Source: Desmodus rotundus (lineage: Eukaryota > Chordata > Mammalia > Chiroptera > Phyllostomidae). From it: a DNA stretch of 64,000 bases. The first letter of the stretch is position 1. Every line of letters begins with the position of its first letter. Position numbers and translations under genes: made by a program. Under the pieces are notes generated by a model. That model was given only the letters and a program-made list of their open reading frames with translations, was not told the DNA's origin and did no database searches. Positions 46,946-59,629 of this stretch are shown in pieces. Location of the stretch: contig NW_026527489.1 in NCBI RefSeq assembly GCF_022682495.2, forward strand, positions 1 through 64,000, in the 5' to 3' direction.

Positions 46946-48603
46946 GCGTGAGTCAGGTGAGCCAAGGGAGGTGTGTGCTTGGGAGCCTGAGTGCGCATGC
47001 GCGGCCCACGTATAGGCCCGAAACGAGCCAGCCGCGGCTCGGAGAAAAGCCATCTCCTGGGGGCCTCCCCATGTTCTTCCACTCCTCAAGCGTGACCCCT
47101 TTACGGATGGAGGAAAAGGGGGATCTTCGCAGTGGTGGGTTCGCGCCAGAGGGGTCTGCGGGTTTGCCTCCACGTACGCCAGGTGCCCGCACACCGGGCC
47201 CAGGTGTTTGAGCCCCGTGGAGGCAGAGGGCTGCTTATTGCTGGATGCAAGTGTCCTGCGGGGTCAAGGAACGGCATGGGCACTCCCCGGGCCACACAGG
47301 GCACCGGGCCCTTAGAGAGTTCCATGGGAAATCCCCCGCCCATGCCCCCGGTACCCAAGTCTGTCCTTAGCACACTGTCTGTGCGGGGCTGAAGGTACTG
47401 CTAGGCAGTGTGGCCTGTGGGAAATCGTGCGGTCCTCTGAGTGGCAGGGAGGGCTGCTGTTTCCCCGAACAGGTGCGCAGGGACCCTGTAAAACAGCTGT
47501 GACCTCTCAAGGTGGGTCATGTGACCCCTCAAGGGTGGGGCACGTGACCTCCCAAGGGTGGGTCAGGAGACCCCACAAGGGTGGGTCACGGGACCCCTCA
47601 AGGGTGGGTCACGAGACCCCTCAAGGGTTGGCCACGTGACCCCAAAAGGGTAGGTCACGAGACCCCTCAAGGGTGGGTCACGTGACCCCTCAGGTGTGGG
47701 TCACGCGACCCCTCGGGAGTGGGTCACGTGACGCCTCGGGAGTGGGTCACGAGACCCCTCAGGGATGGGTCACGTGACCCCTCGGGAGTGGGTCACGAGA
47801 CCCCTCAGGGGTGGGTCACGTGATACCTCTGGAGTGGGTCACGAGACCCCTCAGGGGTGGGTCACGTGACCCCTCGGGAGTGGGTCACGAGACCCCTCAG
47901 GGGTGGGTCACGTGATACCTCGGGAGTGGGTCACGAGACCCCTCAGGGGTGGGTCACGTGACCCCTCCGGGGTGGCTCCCGTGACCCCTCAGGGGTGGGT
48001 GACGTGACCCCTCAACAGTGGTTCAGGAGACACGTCAACGGTGTGTCCCGTGACCCGAGGGAGGCTTGTGGTGGGGTGCCTGAGTGCGCACGCGCGGCCC
48101 GCTTATAGGCCCGAAATGAGCCAGCCGCGGTTCGGAGAAAAGCCATCTCCTGGGGGCCTCCCCATGTTCCTCCACTCCTCAAGGAGGACCCCTTTACGGA
48201 TGGAAGAAAAGGGGGATCTTCGCAGTGGAGGGTTCGGGCCAGAGGGGTCTGCGGGTTTGCCTGCACGTACGCCAGGTGCTCGCACAACGGGCCCAGGTGT
48301 TTGAGCCCCGTGGAGGCAGAGGGCTGCTTATTGCTGGATGATAGTGTCCTGCAGGGTTAAGGGACGGCGTGGGCACTCCCAGGGCCACAGAGGGCACCTG
48401 GCCTTTAGAGAGTTCCCTGGAAAATTCCCCGCCCAGGCCCCTGGTCCACAAGTCTATCCTGCGTACAGTGTCTGTGCGAGGCTGGGAGTGCTTCTGGGCA
48501 GTGTTCCCCAGGGGAAATCGCGTGGTCCTCTAGGTGGCAGGGAGGGCTCCTGTGTCCACGGACAGGTGCCCAGGGACCCTGTGGAACTGCTGTGACCTCT
48601 AAA
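46946..48603. repeat. Unit 32 (B type P)
   Basis: A half 46946-47510; minisatellite 47511-48014 (22 repeats); B half 48015-48603; CTCF-like motif 48527-48540. Matches unit 27 with one extra 46-bp dimer. The B half has CAACGGTGTGTCCCG, a private G-to-T change. Confidence 0.95.
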
Positions 48604-50122
48604 GGGTGGGTCAGGTGAGCCAAGGGAGGTGTGTGCTTGGGAGCCTGAGTGCGCATGCGCGGCCCACGTATAGGCCCGAAACGAGCCAGCCGCGGCTCGG
48701 AGAAAAGCCATCTCCTGGGGCCTCCCCATGTTCTTCCACTCCTCAAGCGTGACCCCTTTACGGATGGAGGAAAAGGGGGATCTTCGCAGTGGTGGGTTCG
48801 CGCCAGACGGGTCTGCGGGTTTGCCTCCACGTACGCCAGGTGCCCGCACACCGGGCCCAGGTGTTTGAGCCCCGTGGAGGCAGAGGGCTGCTTATTGCTG
48901 GATGCAAGTGTCCTGCGGGGTCAAGGAACGGCATGGGCACTCCCCGGGCCACACAGGGCACCGGGCCCTTAGAGAGTTCCATGGGAAATCCCCCGCCCAT
49001 GCCCCCGGTACCCAAGTCTGTCCTTAGCACACTGTCTGTGCGGGGCTGAAGGTACTGCTAGGCAGTGTGGCCTGTGGGAAATCGTGCGGTCCTCTGAGTG
49101 GCAGGGAGGGCTGCTGTTTCCCCGAACAGGTGCGCAGGGACCCTGTAAAACAACTGTGACCTCTCAAGGTGGGTCATGTGACCCCTCAAGGGTGTGGCAC
49201 GTGACCTCCCAAGGGTGGGTCAGGAGACCCCACAAGGGTGGGTCACGGGACCCCAAAAGGGTAGGTCACGAGACCCCTCAAGGGTGGGGCACGTGACCCC
49301 TCAGGGGTGGGTCACGTGACCCCTCGGGAGTGGGTCACGAGACCCCTCAGGGGTGGGTCACGTGATACCTCTGGTGTGGGACACGTGACCCCTCGGGAGT
49401 GGGTCACGAGACCCCTCAGGGGTGGGTCACGTGATACCTCTGGAGTGGGTCACGAGACCCCTCAGGGGTGGGTCACGTGACCCCTCCGGGGTGGCTCCCG
49501 TGACCCCTCAGGGGTGGGTGACGTGACCCCTCAACAGTGGTTCAGGAGACACGTCAAGGGTGGGTCCCGTGACCCGAGGGAGGCTTGTGGTGGGGAGCCT
49601 GAGTGCGCACGCGCGGCCCGCTTATAGGCCCGAAATGAGCCAGCCGCGGCTCGGAGAAAGGCCATCTCCTGGGGGCCTCCCCATGTTTCTCCACTCCTCA
49701 AGGAGGACCCCTTTACGGATGGAAGAAAAGGGGGATCTTCGCAGTGGTGGGTTCCGGCCAGAGGCGTCTGCGGGTTTGCCTGCACGTACGCCAGGTGCTC
49801 GCACAACGGTCCCAGGTGTTTGAGCCCCGTGGAGGCAGAGGGCTGCTTATTGCTGGATGATAGTGTCCTGCAGGGTTAAGGGACGGCGTGGGCACTCCCA
49901 GGGCCACAGAGGGCACCTGGCCTTTAGAGAGTTCCCTGGAAAATTCCTCGCCCAGGCCCTTGGTCCACAAGTCTATCCTGGGTACAGTGTCTGTGCGAGG
50001 CTGGGAGTGCTTCTGGGCAGTGTTCCCCAGGTGAAATCGCGTGGTCCTCTAGGTGGCAGGGAGGGCTCCTGTGTCCACGGACAGGTGCCCAGGGACCCTG
50101 TGGAACTGCTGTGACCTCTAAA
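48604..50122. repeat. Unit 33 (B type W)
   Basis: A half 48604-49167 with a four-G run; minisatellite 49168-49533 (16 repeats, with GGGTGTGGCACG); B half 49534-50122; CTCF-like motif 50046-50059. The B half has CCCAGGTGAAATCG. From the minisatellite on it matches unit 38. Confidence 0.95.
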
Positions 50123-51825
50123 GGGTGGGTCAGGTGAGCCAAGGGAGGTGTGTGCTTGGGAGCCTGAGTGCGCATGCGCGGCCCACGTATAGGCCCGAAA
50201 CGAGCCAGCCGCGGCTCGGAGAAAAGCCATCTCCTGGGGGCCTCCCCATGTTCTTCCACTCCTCAAGCGTGACCCCTTTACGGATGGAGGAAAAGGGGAT
50301 CTTCGCAGTGGTGGGTTCGCGCCAGAGGGGTCTGCGGGTTTGCCTCCACGTACGCCAGGTGCCCGCACACCGGGCCCAGGTGTTTGAGCCCCGTGGAGGC
50401 AGAGGGCTGCTTATTGCTGGATGCAAGTGTCCTGCGGGGTCAAGGAACGGCATGGGCACTCCCCGGGCCACACAGGGCACCGGGCCCTTAGAGAGTTCCA
50501 TGGGAAATCCCCCGCCCATGCCCCCGGTACCCAAGTCTGTCCTTAGCACACTGTCTGTGCGGGGCTGAAGGTACTGCTAGGCAGTGTGGCCTGTGGGAAA
50601 TCGTGCGGTCCTCTGAGTGGCAGGGAGGGCTGCTGTTTCCCCGAACAGGTGCGCAGGGACCCTGTAAAACAGCTGTGACCTCTGAAGGTGGGTCATGTGA
50701 CCCCTCAAGGGTGGGGCACGTGACCTCCCAAGGGTGGGTCAGGAGACCCCACAAGGGTGGGTCACGGGACCCCTCAAGGGTGGGTCACGAGACCCCTCAA
50801 GGGTTGGTCACGTGACCCCAAAAGGGTAGGTCACGAAACCCCTCAAGGGTGGGTCACGTGACCCCTCAGGGGTGGGTCACGTGACCCCTCGGGAGTGGGT
50901 CACGTGACCCCTCGGGAGTGGGTCACGAGACCCCTCAGGGATGGGTCACGTGACCCCTCGGGAGTGGGTCACGAGACCCCTCAGGGGTGGGTCACGTGAT
51001 ACCTCTGGAGTGGGTCACGAGACCCCTCAGGGGTGGGTCACGTGACCCCTCCGGGGTGGCTCCCGTGACCCCTCAGGGGTGGGTCACGTGACCCCTCGGG
51101 AGTGGGTCACGAGACCCCTCAGTGGTGGGTCACGTGATACCTCTGGAGTGGGTCACTAGACACCTCAGGGGTGGGTCACGTGACACCTCCGGGGTGGCTC
51201 CCGTGACCCCTCAGGGGTGGGTGACGTGACCCCTCAACAGTGGTTCAGGAGACACGTCAAGGGTGGGTCCCGTGACCCGAGGGAGGCTTGTGGTGGGGAG
51301 CCTGAGTGCGCACGCGCGGCCCGCTTATAGGCCCGAAATGAGCCAGCCGCGGCTCGGAGAAAAGCCATCTCCTGAGGGCCTCCCCATGTTCCTCCACTCC
51401 TCAAGGAGGACCCCTTTACGGATGGAAGAAAAGGGGGATCTTCGCAGTGGTGGGTTCCGGCCAGAGGCGTCTGCGGGTTTGCCTGCACGTACGCCAGGTG
51501 CTCGCACAACGGGCCCAGGTGTTTGAGCCCCGTGGAGGCAGAGGGCTGCTTATTGCTGGATGATAGTGTCCTGCAGGGTTAAGGGACGGCGTGGGCACTC
51601 CCAGGGCCACAGAGGGCACCTGGCCTTTAGAGAGTTCCCTGGAAAATTCCCCTCCCAGGCCCCTGGTCCACAAGTCTATCCTGCGTACAGTGTCTGTGCG
51701 AGGCTGGGAGTGCTTCTGGGCAGTGTTCCCCAGGGGAAATCGCGTGGTCCTCTAGGTGGCAGGGAGGGCTCCTGTGTCCACGGACAGGTGCCCAGGGACC
51801 CTGTGGAACTGCTGTGACCTCTAAA
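50123..51825. repeat. Unit 34 (B type Y), long minisatellite with internal duplication
   Basis: A half 50123-50686, one base short (AAAAGGGGATC); minisatellite 50687-51236 (24 repeats); B half 51237-51825; CTCF-like motif 51749-51762. The end block CTCCGGGGTGGCTCCCGTG, normally found once per tract, occurs twice 138 bp (six repeats) apart. Confidence 0.95.
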
Positions 51826-53275
51826 GGGTGGGTCAGGTGAGCCAAGGGAGGTGTGTGCTTGGGAGCCTGAGTGCGCATGCGCGGCCCACGTATAGGCCCG
51901 AAACGAGCCAGCCGCGGCTCGGAGAAAAGCCATCTCCTGGGGCCTCCCCATGTTCTTCCACTCCTCAAGCGTGACCCCTTTACGGATGGAGGAAAAGGGG
52001 GATCTTCGCAGTGGTGGGTTCGCGCCAGAGGGGTCTGCGGGTTTGCCTCCACGTACGCCAGGTGCCCGCACACCGGGCCCAGGTGTTTGAGCCCCGTGGA
52101 GGCAGAGGGCTGCTTATTGCTGGATGCAAGTGTCCTGCGGGGTCAAGGAACGGCATGGGCACTCCCCGGGCCACACAGGGCACCGGGCCCTTAGAGAGTT
52201 CCATGGGAAATCCCCCGCCCATGCCCCCGGTACCCAAGTCTGTCCTTAGCACACTGTCTGTGCGGGGCTGAAGGTACTGCTAGGCAGTGTGGCCTGTGGG
52301 AAATCGTGCGGTCCTCTGAGTGGAAGGGAGGGCTGCTGTTTCCCAGAACAGGTGCGCAGGGACCCTGTAAAACAGCTGTCACCTCTCAAGGTGGGTCATG
52401 TGACCCCTCAAGGGTGGGGCACGTGACCTCCCAAGCGTGGGTCAGGAGACCCCTCAAGGGTGGGTCACGAGACCACTCAAGGGTTGGTCACGTGACACCT
52501 CAGGAGTGGGTCATGAGACCCCTCAGGGGTGGGTCACGTGACCCCTCAGGAGTGGGTCACGAGACCCCTCAGGGGTGGGTCACGTGACCCCTCGGGAGTG
52601 GGTCACGAGACCCCTCAGGGGTGGGTCACGTGACCCCTCCGGGGTGGCTCCCGTGACCCCTCAAGGGTGGGTGACGTGACCCCTCAACAGTGGTTCAGGA
52701 GACACGTCAAGGGTGGGTCCCGTGACCCGAGGGAGGCTTCTGGTGGGGTGCCTGAGTGCGCACGCGCGGCCCGCTTATAGGCCGGAAATGAGCCAGCCGC
52801 GGTTCGGAGAAAAGCCATCTCCTGGGGGCCTCCCCATGTTCCTCCACTCCTCAAGGAGGACCCCTTTACGGATGGAAGAAAAGGGGGATCTTCGCAGTGG
52901 AGGGTTCGGGCCAGAGGGGTCTGCGGGTTTGCCTGCACGTACGCCAGGTGCTCGCACAACGGGCCCAGGTGTTTGAGCCCCGTGGAGGCAGAGGGCTGCT
53001 TATTGCTGGATGATAGTGTCCTGCAGGGTTAAGGGACGGCGTGGGCACTCCCAGGGCCACAGAGGGCACCTGGCCTTTAGAGAGTTCCCTGGAAAATTCC
53101 CCGCCCAGGCCCCTGGTCCACAAGTCTATCCTGCGTACAGTGTCTGTGCGAGGCTGGGAGTGCTTCTGGGCAGTGTTCCCCAGGGGAAATCGCGTGGTCC
53201 TCTAGGTGGCAGGGAGGGCTCCTGTGTCCACGGACAGGTGCCCAGGGACCCTGTGGAACTGCTGTGACCTCTAAA
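51826..53275. repeat. Unit 35 (B type P), short minisatellite
   Basis: A half 51826-52389 with a four-G run and GAGTGGAAGGG; minisatellite 52390-52686 (13 repeats, with AAGCGTGGGTCAGG and GAGTGGGTCATGAG); B half 52687-53275; CTCF-like motif 53199-53212. Matches unit 40 except for a 46-bp dimer missing here. Confidence 0.95.
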
Positions 53276-54840
53276 GGGTGGGTCAGGTGAGCCAAGGGAG
53301 GTGTGTGCTTGGGAGCCTGAGTGCGCATGCGCGGCCCACGTATAGGCCCGAAACGAGCCAGCCGCGGCTCGGAGAAAAGCCATCTCCTGGGGCCTCCCCA
53401 TGTTCTTCCACTCCTCAAGCGTGACCCCTTTACGGATGGAGGAAAAGGGGGATCTTCGCAGTGGTGGGTTCGCGCCAGACGGGTCTGCGGGTTTGCCTCC
53501 ACGTACGCCAGCTGCCCGCACACCGGGCCCAGGTGTTTGAGCCCCGTGGAGGCAGAGGGCTGCTTATTGCTGGATGCAAGTGTCCTGCGGGGTCAAGGAA
53601 CGGCATGGGCACTCCCCAGGCCACACAGGGCACCGGGCCCTTAGAGAGTTCCATGGGAAATCCCCCGCCCATGCCCCCGGTACCCAAGTCTGTCCTTAGC
53701 ACACTGTCTGTGCGGGGCTGAAGGTACTGCTAGGCAGTGTTGCCTGTGGGAAATCGTGCAGTCCTCTGAGTGGCAGGGAGGGCTGCTGTTTTTCCGAACA
53801 GGTGCGCAGGGACCCTGTAAAACAGCTGTGACCTCTCAAGGTGGGTCATGTGACCCCTCAAGGGTGGGGCACGTGACCTCCCAAGGGTGGGTCAGGAGAC
53901 CCCACAAGGGTGGGTCACGGGACCCCTCAAGGGTTGGTCACGTGACCCCAAAAGGGTAGGTCACGAGACCCCTCAAGGGTGGGTCACGTGACCCCTCAGG
54001 GGTGGGTCACGTGACCCCTCGGGAGTGGGTCACGAGACCCCTCAGGGGTGGGTCACGTGACCCCTCGGGAGTGGGTCACGAGACCCCTCAGGGGTGGGTC
54101 ACGTGACCCCTCGGGAGTGGGTCACGAGACCCCTCAGTGGTGGGTCAGGTGATACCTCTGGAGTGGGTCACGAGACCCCTCAGGGGTGGGTCACGTGACC
54201 CCTCCGGGGTGGCTCCCGTGACCCCTCAGGGGTGGGTGACGTGACCCCTCAACAGTGGTTCAGGAGACACGTCAAGGGTGGGTCCCGTGACCCGAGGGAG
54301 GCTTGTGCTGGGGAGCCTGAGTGCGCACGCGCGGCCCGCTTATAGGCCCGAAATGAGCCAGCCGCGGTTCGGAGAAAAGCCATCTCCTGGGGGCCTCCCC
54401 ATGTTCCTCCACTCCTCAAGGAGGACCCCTTTACGGATGGAAGAAAAGGGGGATCTTCGCAGTGGAGGGTTCGGGCCAGAGGGGTCTGCGGGTTTGCCTG
54501 CACGTACGCCAGGTGCTCGCACAACGGGCCCAGGTGTTTGAGCCCCGGGGAGGCAGAGGGCTGCTTATTGCTGGATGATAGTGTCCTGCAGGGTTAAGGG
54601 ACGGCGTGGGCACTCCCAGGGCCACAGAGGGCACCTGGCCTTTAGAGAGTTCCCTGGAAAATTCCTCGCCCAGGCCCTTGGTCCACAAGTCTATCCTGGG
54701 TACAGTGTCTGTGCGAGGCTGGGAGTGCTTCTGGGCAGTGTTCCCCAGGGGAAATCGCGTGGTCCTCTAGGTGGCAGGGAGGGCTCCTGTGTCCACGGAC
54801 AGGTGCCCAGGGACCCTGTGGAACTGCTGTGACCTCTAAA
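53276..54840. repeat. Unit 36 (B type P, mixed)
   Basis: A half 53276-53839 with GCCAGCTGCCCGC, AGTGTTGCCTG and CGTGCAGTCC; minisatellite 53840-54251 (18 repeats); B half 54252-54840; CTCF-like motif 54764-54777. The B half has CTTGTGCTGGGG and CCCCGGGGAGGC; it keeps the P-type GCGGTTCGG but takes the Q-type distal half. Confidence 0.95.
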
Positions 54841-56406
54841 GGGTGGGTCAGGTGAGCCAAGGGAGGTGTGTGCTTGGGAGCCTGAGTGCGCATGCGCGGC
54901 CCACGTATAGGCCCGAAACCAGCCAGCCGCGGCTTGGAGAAAAGCCATCTCCTGGGGGCCTCCCCATGTTCTTCCACTCCTCAAGCGTGACCCCTTTACG
55001 GATGGAGGAAAAGGGGGATCTTCGCAGTGGTGGGTTCGCGCCAGAGGGGTCTGCGGGTTTGCCTCCACGTACGCCAGGTGCCCGCACACCGGGCCCAGGT
55101 GTTTGAGCCCCGTGGAGGCAGAGGGCTGCTTATTGCTGGATGCAAGTGTCCTGCGGGGTCAAGGAACGGCATGGGCACTCCCCGGGCCACACAGGGCACC
55201 GGGCCCTTAGAGAGTTCCATGGGAAATCCCCCGCCCATGCCCCCGGTACCCAAGTCTGTCCTTAGCACACTGTCTGTGCGGGGCTGAAGGTACTGCTAGG
55301 CAGTGTGGCCTGTGGGAAATCGTGCGGTCCTCTGAGTGGCAGGGAGGGCTGCTGTTTCCCCGAACAGGTGCGCAGGGACCCTGTAAAACAGCTGTGACCT
55401 CTCAAGGTGGGTCATGTGACCCCTCAAGGATGGGGCACGTGACCTCCCAAGGGTGGGTCAGGAGACCCCACAAGGGTGGGTCACGGGACCCCTCAAGGGT
55501 GGGACACGAGACCCCTCAAGGGTTGGTCACGTGACCCCAAAAGGATAGGTCACGAGACCCCTCAAGGGTGGGTCACGTGACCCCTCAGGGGTGGGTCACG
55601 TGACCCCTCGGGAGTGGGTCACGTGACCCCTCGGGAGTGGGTCACGAGACCCCTCAGGGATGGGTCACGTGACCCCTCGGGAGTGGGTCACGATACCCCT
55701 CAGGGGTGGGTCACGTGATACCTCTGGAGTGGGTCACGAGACCCCTCAGGGGTGGGTCACGTGACCCCTCCGGGGTGGCTCCCGTGACCCCTCAGGGGTG
55801 GGTGACGTGACCCATCAACAGTGGTTCAGGAGACACGTCAAGGGTGGGTCCCGTGACCCGAGGGAGGCTTGTGCTGGGGAGCCTGAGTGCGCACGCGCGG
55901 CCCGCTTATAGGCCCGAAATGAGCCAGCCGCGGCTCGGAGAAAAGCCATCTCCTGAGGGCCTCCCCATGTTCCTCCACTCCTCAAGGAGGACCCCTTTAC
56001 GGATGGAAGAAAAGGGGGATCTTCGCAGTGGTGGGTTCCGGCCAGAGGCGTCTGCGGGTTTGCCTGCACGTACGCCAGGTGCTCGCACAACGGGCCCAGG
56101 TGTTTGAGCCCCGGGGAGGCAGAGGGCTGCTTATTGCTGGATGATAGTGTCCTGCAGGGTTAAGGGACGGCGTGGGCACTCCCAGGGCCACAGAGGGCAC
56201 CTGGCCTTTAGAGAGTTCCCTGGAAAATTCCCCGCCCAGGCCCCTGGTCCACAAGTCTATCCTGGGTACAGTGTCTGTGCGAGGCTGGGAGTGCTTCTGG
56301 GCAGTGTTCCCCAGGGGAAATCGCGTGGTCCTCTAGGTGGCAGGGAGGGCTCCTGTGTCCACGGACAGGTGCCCAGGGACCCTGTGGAACTGCTGTGACC
56401 TCTAAA
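54841..56406. repeat. Unit 37 (B type Y)
   Basis: A half 54841-55405 with GAAACCAGCC and GCGGCTTGGAG; minisatellite 55406-55817 (18 repeats, with AAAAGGATAGG); B half 55818-56406; CTCF-like motif 56330-56343. CCCCGGGGAGGC is shared only with unit 36. Confidence 0.95.
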
Positions 56407-57926
56407 GGGTGGGTCAGGTGAGCCAAGGGAGGTGTGTGCTTGGGAGCCTGAGTGCGCATGCGCGGCCCACGTATAGGCCCGAAACGAGCCAGCCGCGGCT
56501 CGGAGAAAAGCCATCTCCTGGGGGCCTCCCCATGTTCTTCCACTCCTCAAGCGTGACCCCTTTACGGATGGAGGAAAAGGGGGATCTTCGCAGTGGTGGG
56601 TTCGCGCCAGAGGGGTCTGCGGGTTTGCCTCCACGTACGCCAGGTGCCCGCACACCGGGCCCAGGTGTTTGAGCCCCGTGGAGGCAGAGGGCTGCTTATT
56701 GCTGGATGCAAGTGTCCTGCGGGGTCAAGGAACGGCATGGGCACTCCCCGGGCCACACAGGGCACCGGGCCCTTAGAGAGTTCCATGGGAAATCCCCCGC
56801 CCATGCCCCCGGTACCCAAGTCTGTCCTTAGCACACTGTCTGTGCGGGGCTGAAGGTACTGCTAGGCAGTGTGGCCTGTGGGAAATCGTGCGGTCCTCTG
56901 AGTGGCAGGGAGGGCTGCTGTTTCCCCGAACAGGTGCGCAGGGACCCTGTAAAACAACTGTGACCTCTCAAGGTGGGTCATGTGACCCCTCAAGGGTGTG
57001 GCACGTGACCTCCCAAGGGTGGGTCAGGAGACCCCACAAGGGTGGGTCACGGGACCCCAAAAGGGTAGGTCACGAGACCCCTCAAGGGTGGGGCACGTGA
57101 CCCCTCAGGGGTGGGTCACGTGACCCCTCGGGAGTGGGTCACGAGACCCCTCAGGGGTGGGTCACGTGATACCTCTGGTGTGGGACACGTGACCCCTCGG
57201 GAGTGGGTCACGAGACCCCTCAGGGGTGGGTCACGTGATACCTCTGGAGTGGGTCACGAGACCCCTCAGGGGTGGGTCACGTGACCCCTCCGGGGTGGCT
57301 CCCGTGACCCCTCAGGGGTGGGTGACGTGACCCCTCAACAGTGGTTCAGGAGACACGTCAAGGGTGGGTCCCGTGACCCGAGGGAGGCTTGTGGTGGGGA
57401 GCCTGAGTGCGCACGCGCGGCCCGCTTATAGGCCCGAAATGAGCCAGCCGCGGCTCGGAGAAAGGCCATCTCCTGGGGGCCTCCCCATGTTTCTCCACTC
57501 CTCAAGGAGGACCCCTTTACGGATGGAAGAAAAGGGGGATCTTCGCAGTGGTGGGTTCCGGCCAGAGGCGTCTGCGGGTTTGCCTGCACGTACGCCAGGT
57601 GCTCGCACAACGGTCCCAGGTGTTTGAGCCCCGTGGAGGCAGAGGGCTGCTTATTGCTGGATGATAGTGTCCTGCAGGGTTAAGGGACGGCGTGGGCACT
57701 CCCAGGGCCACAGAGGGCACCTGGCCTTTAGAGAGTTCCCTGGAAAATTCCTCGCCCAGGCCCTTGGTCCACAAGTCTATCCTGGGTACAGTGTCTGTGC
57801 GAGGCTGGGAGTGCTTCTGGGCAGTGTTCCCCAGGTGAAATCGCGTGGTCCTCTAGGTGGCAGGGAGGGCTCCTGTGTCCACGGACAGGTGCCCAGGGAC
57901 CCTGTGGAACTGCTGTGACCTCTAAA
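56407..57926. repeat. Unit 38 (B type W)
   Basis: A half 56407-56971; minisatellite 56972-57337 (16 repeats); B half 57338-57926; CTCF-like motif 57850-57863. Repeats unit 33 from its minisatellite onward at an offset of 7,804 bp. Confidence 0.95.
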
Positions 57927-59629
57927 GGGTGGGTCAGGTGAGCCAAGGGAGGTGTGTGCTTGGGAGCCTGAGTGCGCATGCGCGGCCCACGTATAGGCCC
58001 GAAACGAGCCAGCCGCGGCTCGGAGAAAAGCCATCTCCTGGGGGCCTCCCCATGTTCTTCCACTCCTCAAGCGTGACCCCTTTACGGATGGAGGAAAAGG
58101 GGATCTTCGCAGTGGTGGGTTCGCGCCAGAGGGGTCTGCGGGTTTGCCTCCACGTACGCCAGGTGCCCGCACACCGGGCCCAGGTGTTTGAGCCCCGTGG
58201 AGGCAGAGGGCTGCTTATTGCTGGATGCAAGTGTCCTGCGGGGTCAAGGAACGGCATGGGCACTCCCCGGGCCACACAGGGCACCGGGCCCTTAGAGAGT
58301 TCCATGGGAAATCCCCCGCCCATGCCCCCGGTACCCAAGTCTGTCCTTAGCACACTGTCTGTGCGGGGCTGAAGGTACTGCTAGGCAGTGTGGCCTGTGG
58401 GAAATCGTGCGGTCCTCTGAGTGGCAGGGAGGGCTGCTGTTTCCCCGAACAGGTGCGCAGGGACCCTGTAAAACAGCTGTCACCTCTCAAGGTGGGTCAT
58501 GTGACCCCTCAAGGGTGGGGCACGTGACCTCCCAAGGGTGGGTCAGGAGACCCCACAAGGGTGGGTCACGGGACCCCTCAAGGGTGGGTCACGAGACCCC
58601 TCAAGGGTTGGTCACGTGACCCCAAAAGGGTAGGTCACGAAACCCCTCAAGGGTGGGTCACGTGACCCCTCAGGGGTGGGTCACGTGACCCCTCGGGAGT
58701 GGGTCACGTGACCCCTCGGGAGTGGGTCACGAGACCCCTCAGGGATGGGTCACGTGACCCCTCGGGAGTGGGTCACGAGACCCCTCAGGGGTGGGTCACG
58801 TGATACCTCTGGAGTGGGTCACGAGACCCCTCAGGGGTGGGTCACGTGACCCCTCCGGGGTGGCTCCCGTGACCCCTCAGGGGTGGGTCACGTGACCCCT
58901 CGGGAGTGGGTCACGAGACCCCTCAGTGGTGGGTCACGTGATACCTCTGGAGTGGGTCACTAGACACCTCAGGGGTGGGTCACGTGACACCTCCGGGGTG
59001 GCTCCCGTGACCCCTCAGGGGTGGGTGACGTGACCCCTCAACAGTGGTTCAGGAGACACGTCAAGGGTGGGTCCCGTGACCCGAGGGAGGCTTGTGGTGG
59101 GGAGCCTGAGTGCGCACGCGCGGCCCGCTTATAGGCCCGAAATGAGCCAGCCGCGTCTCGGAGAAAGGCCATCTCCTGGGGGCCTCCCCATGTTCCTCCA
59201 CTCCTCAAGGAGGACCCCTTTACGGATGGAAGAAAAGGGGGATCTTCGCAGTGGTGGGTTCCGGCCAGAGGCGTCTGCGGGTTTGCCTGCACGTACGCCA
59301 GGTGCTCGCACAACGGGCCCAGGTGTTTGAGCCCTGTGGAGGCAGAGGGCTGCTTATTGCTGGATGATAGTGTCCTGCAGGGTTAAGGGACGGCGTGGGC
59401 ACTCCCAGGGCCACAGAGGGCACCTGGCCTTTAGAGAGTTCCCTGGAAAATTCCCCTCCCAGGCCCCTGGTCCACAAGTCTATCCTGCGTACAGTGTCTG
59501 TGCGAGGCTGGGAGTGCTTCTGGGCAGTGTTCCCCAGGGGAAATCGCGTGGTCCTCTAGGTGGCAGGGAGGGCTCCTGTGTCCACGGACAGGTGCCCAGG
59601 GACCCTGTGGAACTGCTGTGACCTCTAAA
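57927..59629. repeat. Unit 39 (B type Y-like mosaic), long minisatellite
   Basis: A half 57927-58490, one base short (AAAAGGGGATC) and with CTGTCACCTC; minisatellite 58491-59040 (24 repeats, same 138-bp internal duplication as unit 34); B half 59041-59629; CTCF-like motif 59553-59566. The B half has private GCCGCGTCTCGG and GCCCTGTGGAGG. Confidence 0.95.

Noticed and set aside
50125..50568. Overlapping ORFs of 60-148 codons on both strands in every unit, the longest including 147-148 codon frames such as 8976-9422, 21292-21738 and 50125-50568
   Set aside because: Stop codons are rare in this GC-rich repeat, so frames open on all strands at once. Most start with GTG or other non-ATG codons, no known domain is visible, one-base G-run changes fuse or split them between units, and the 23-bp repeat shifts frame. 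Nothing favours one frame.
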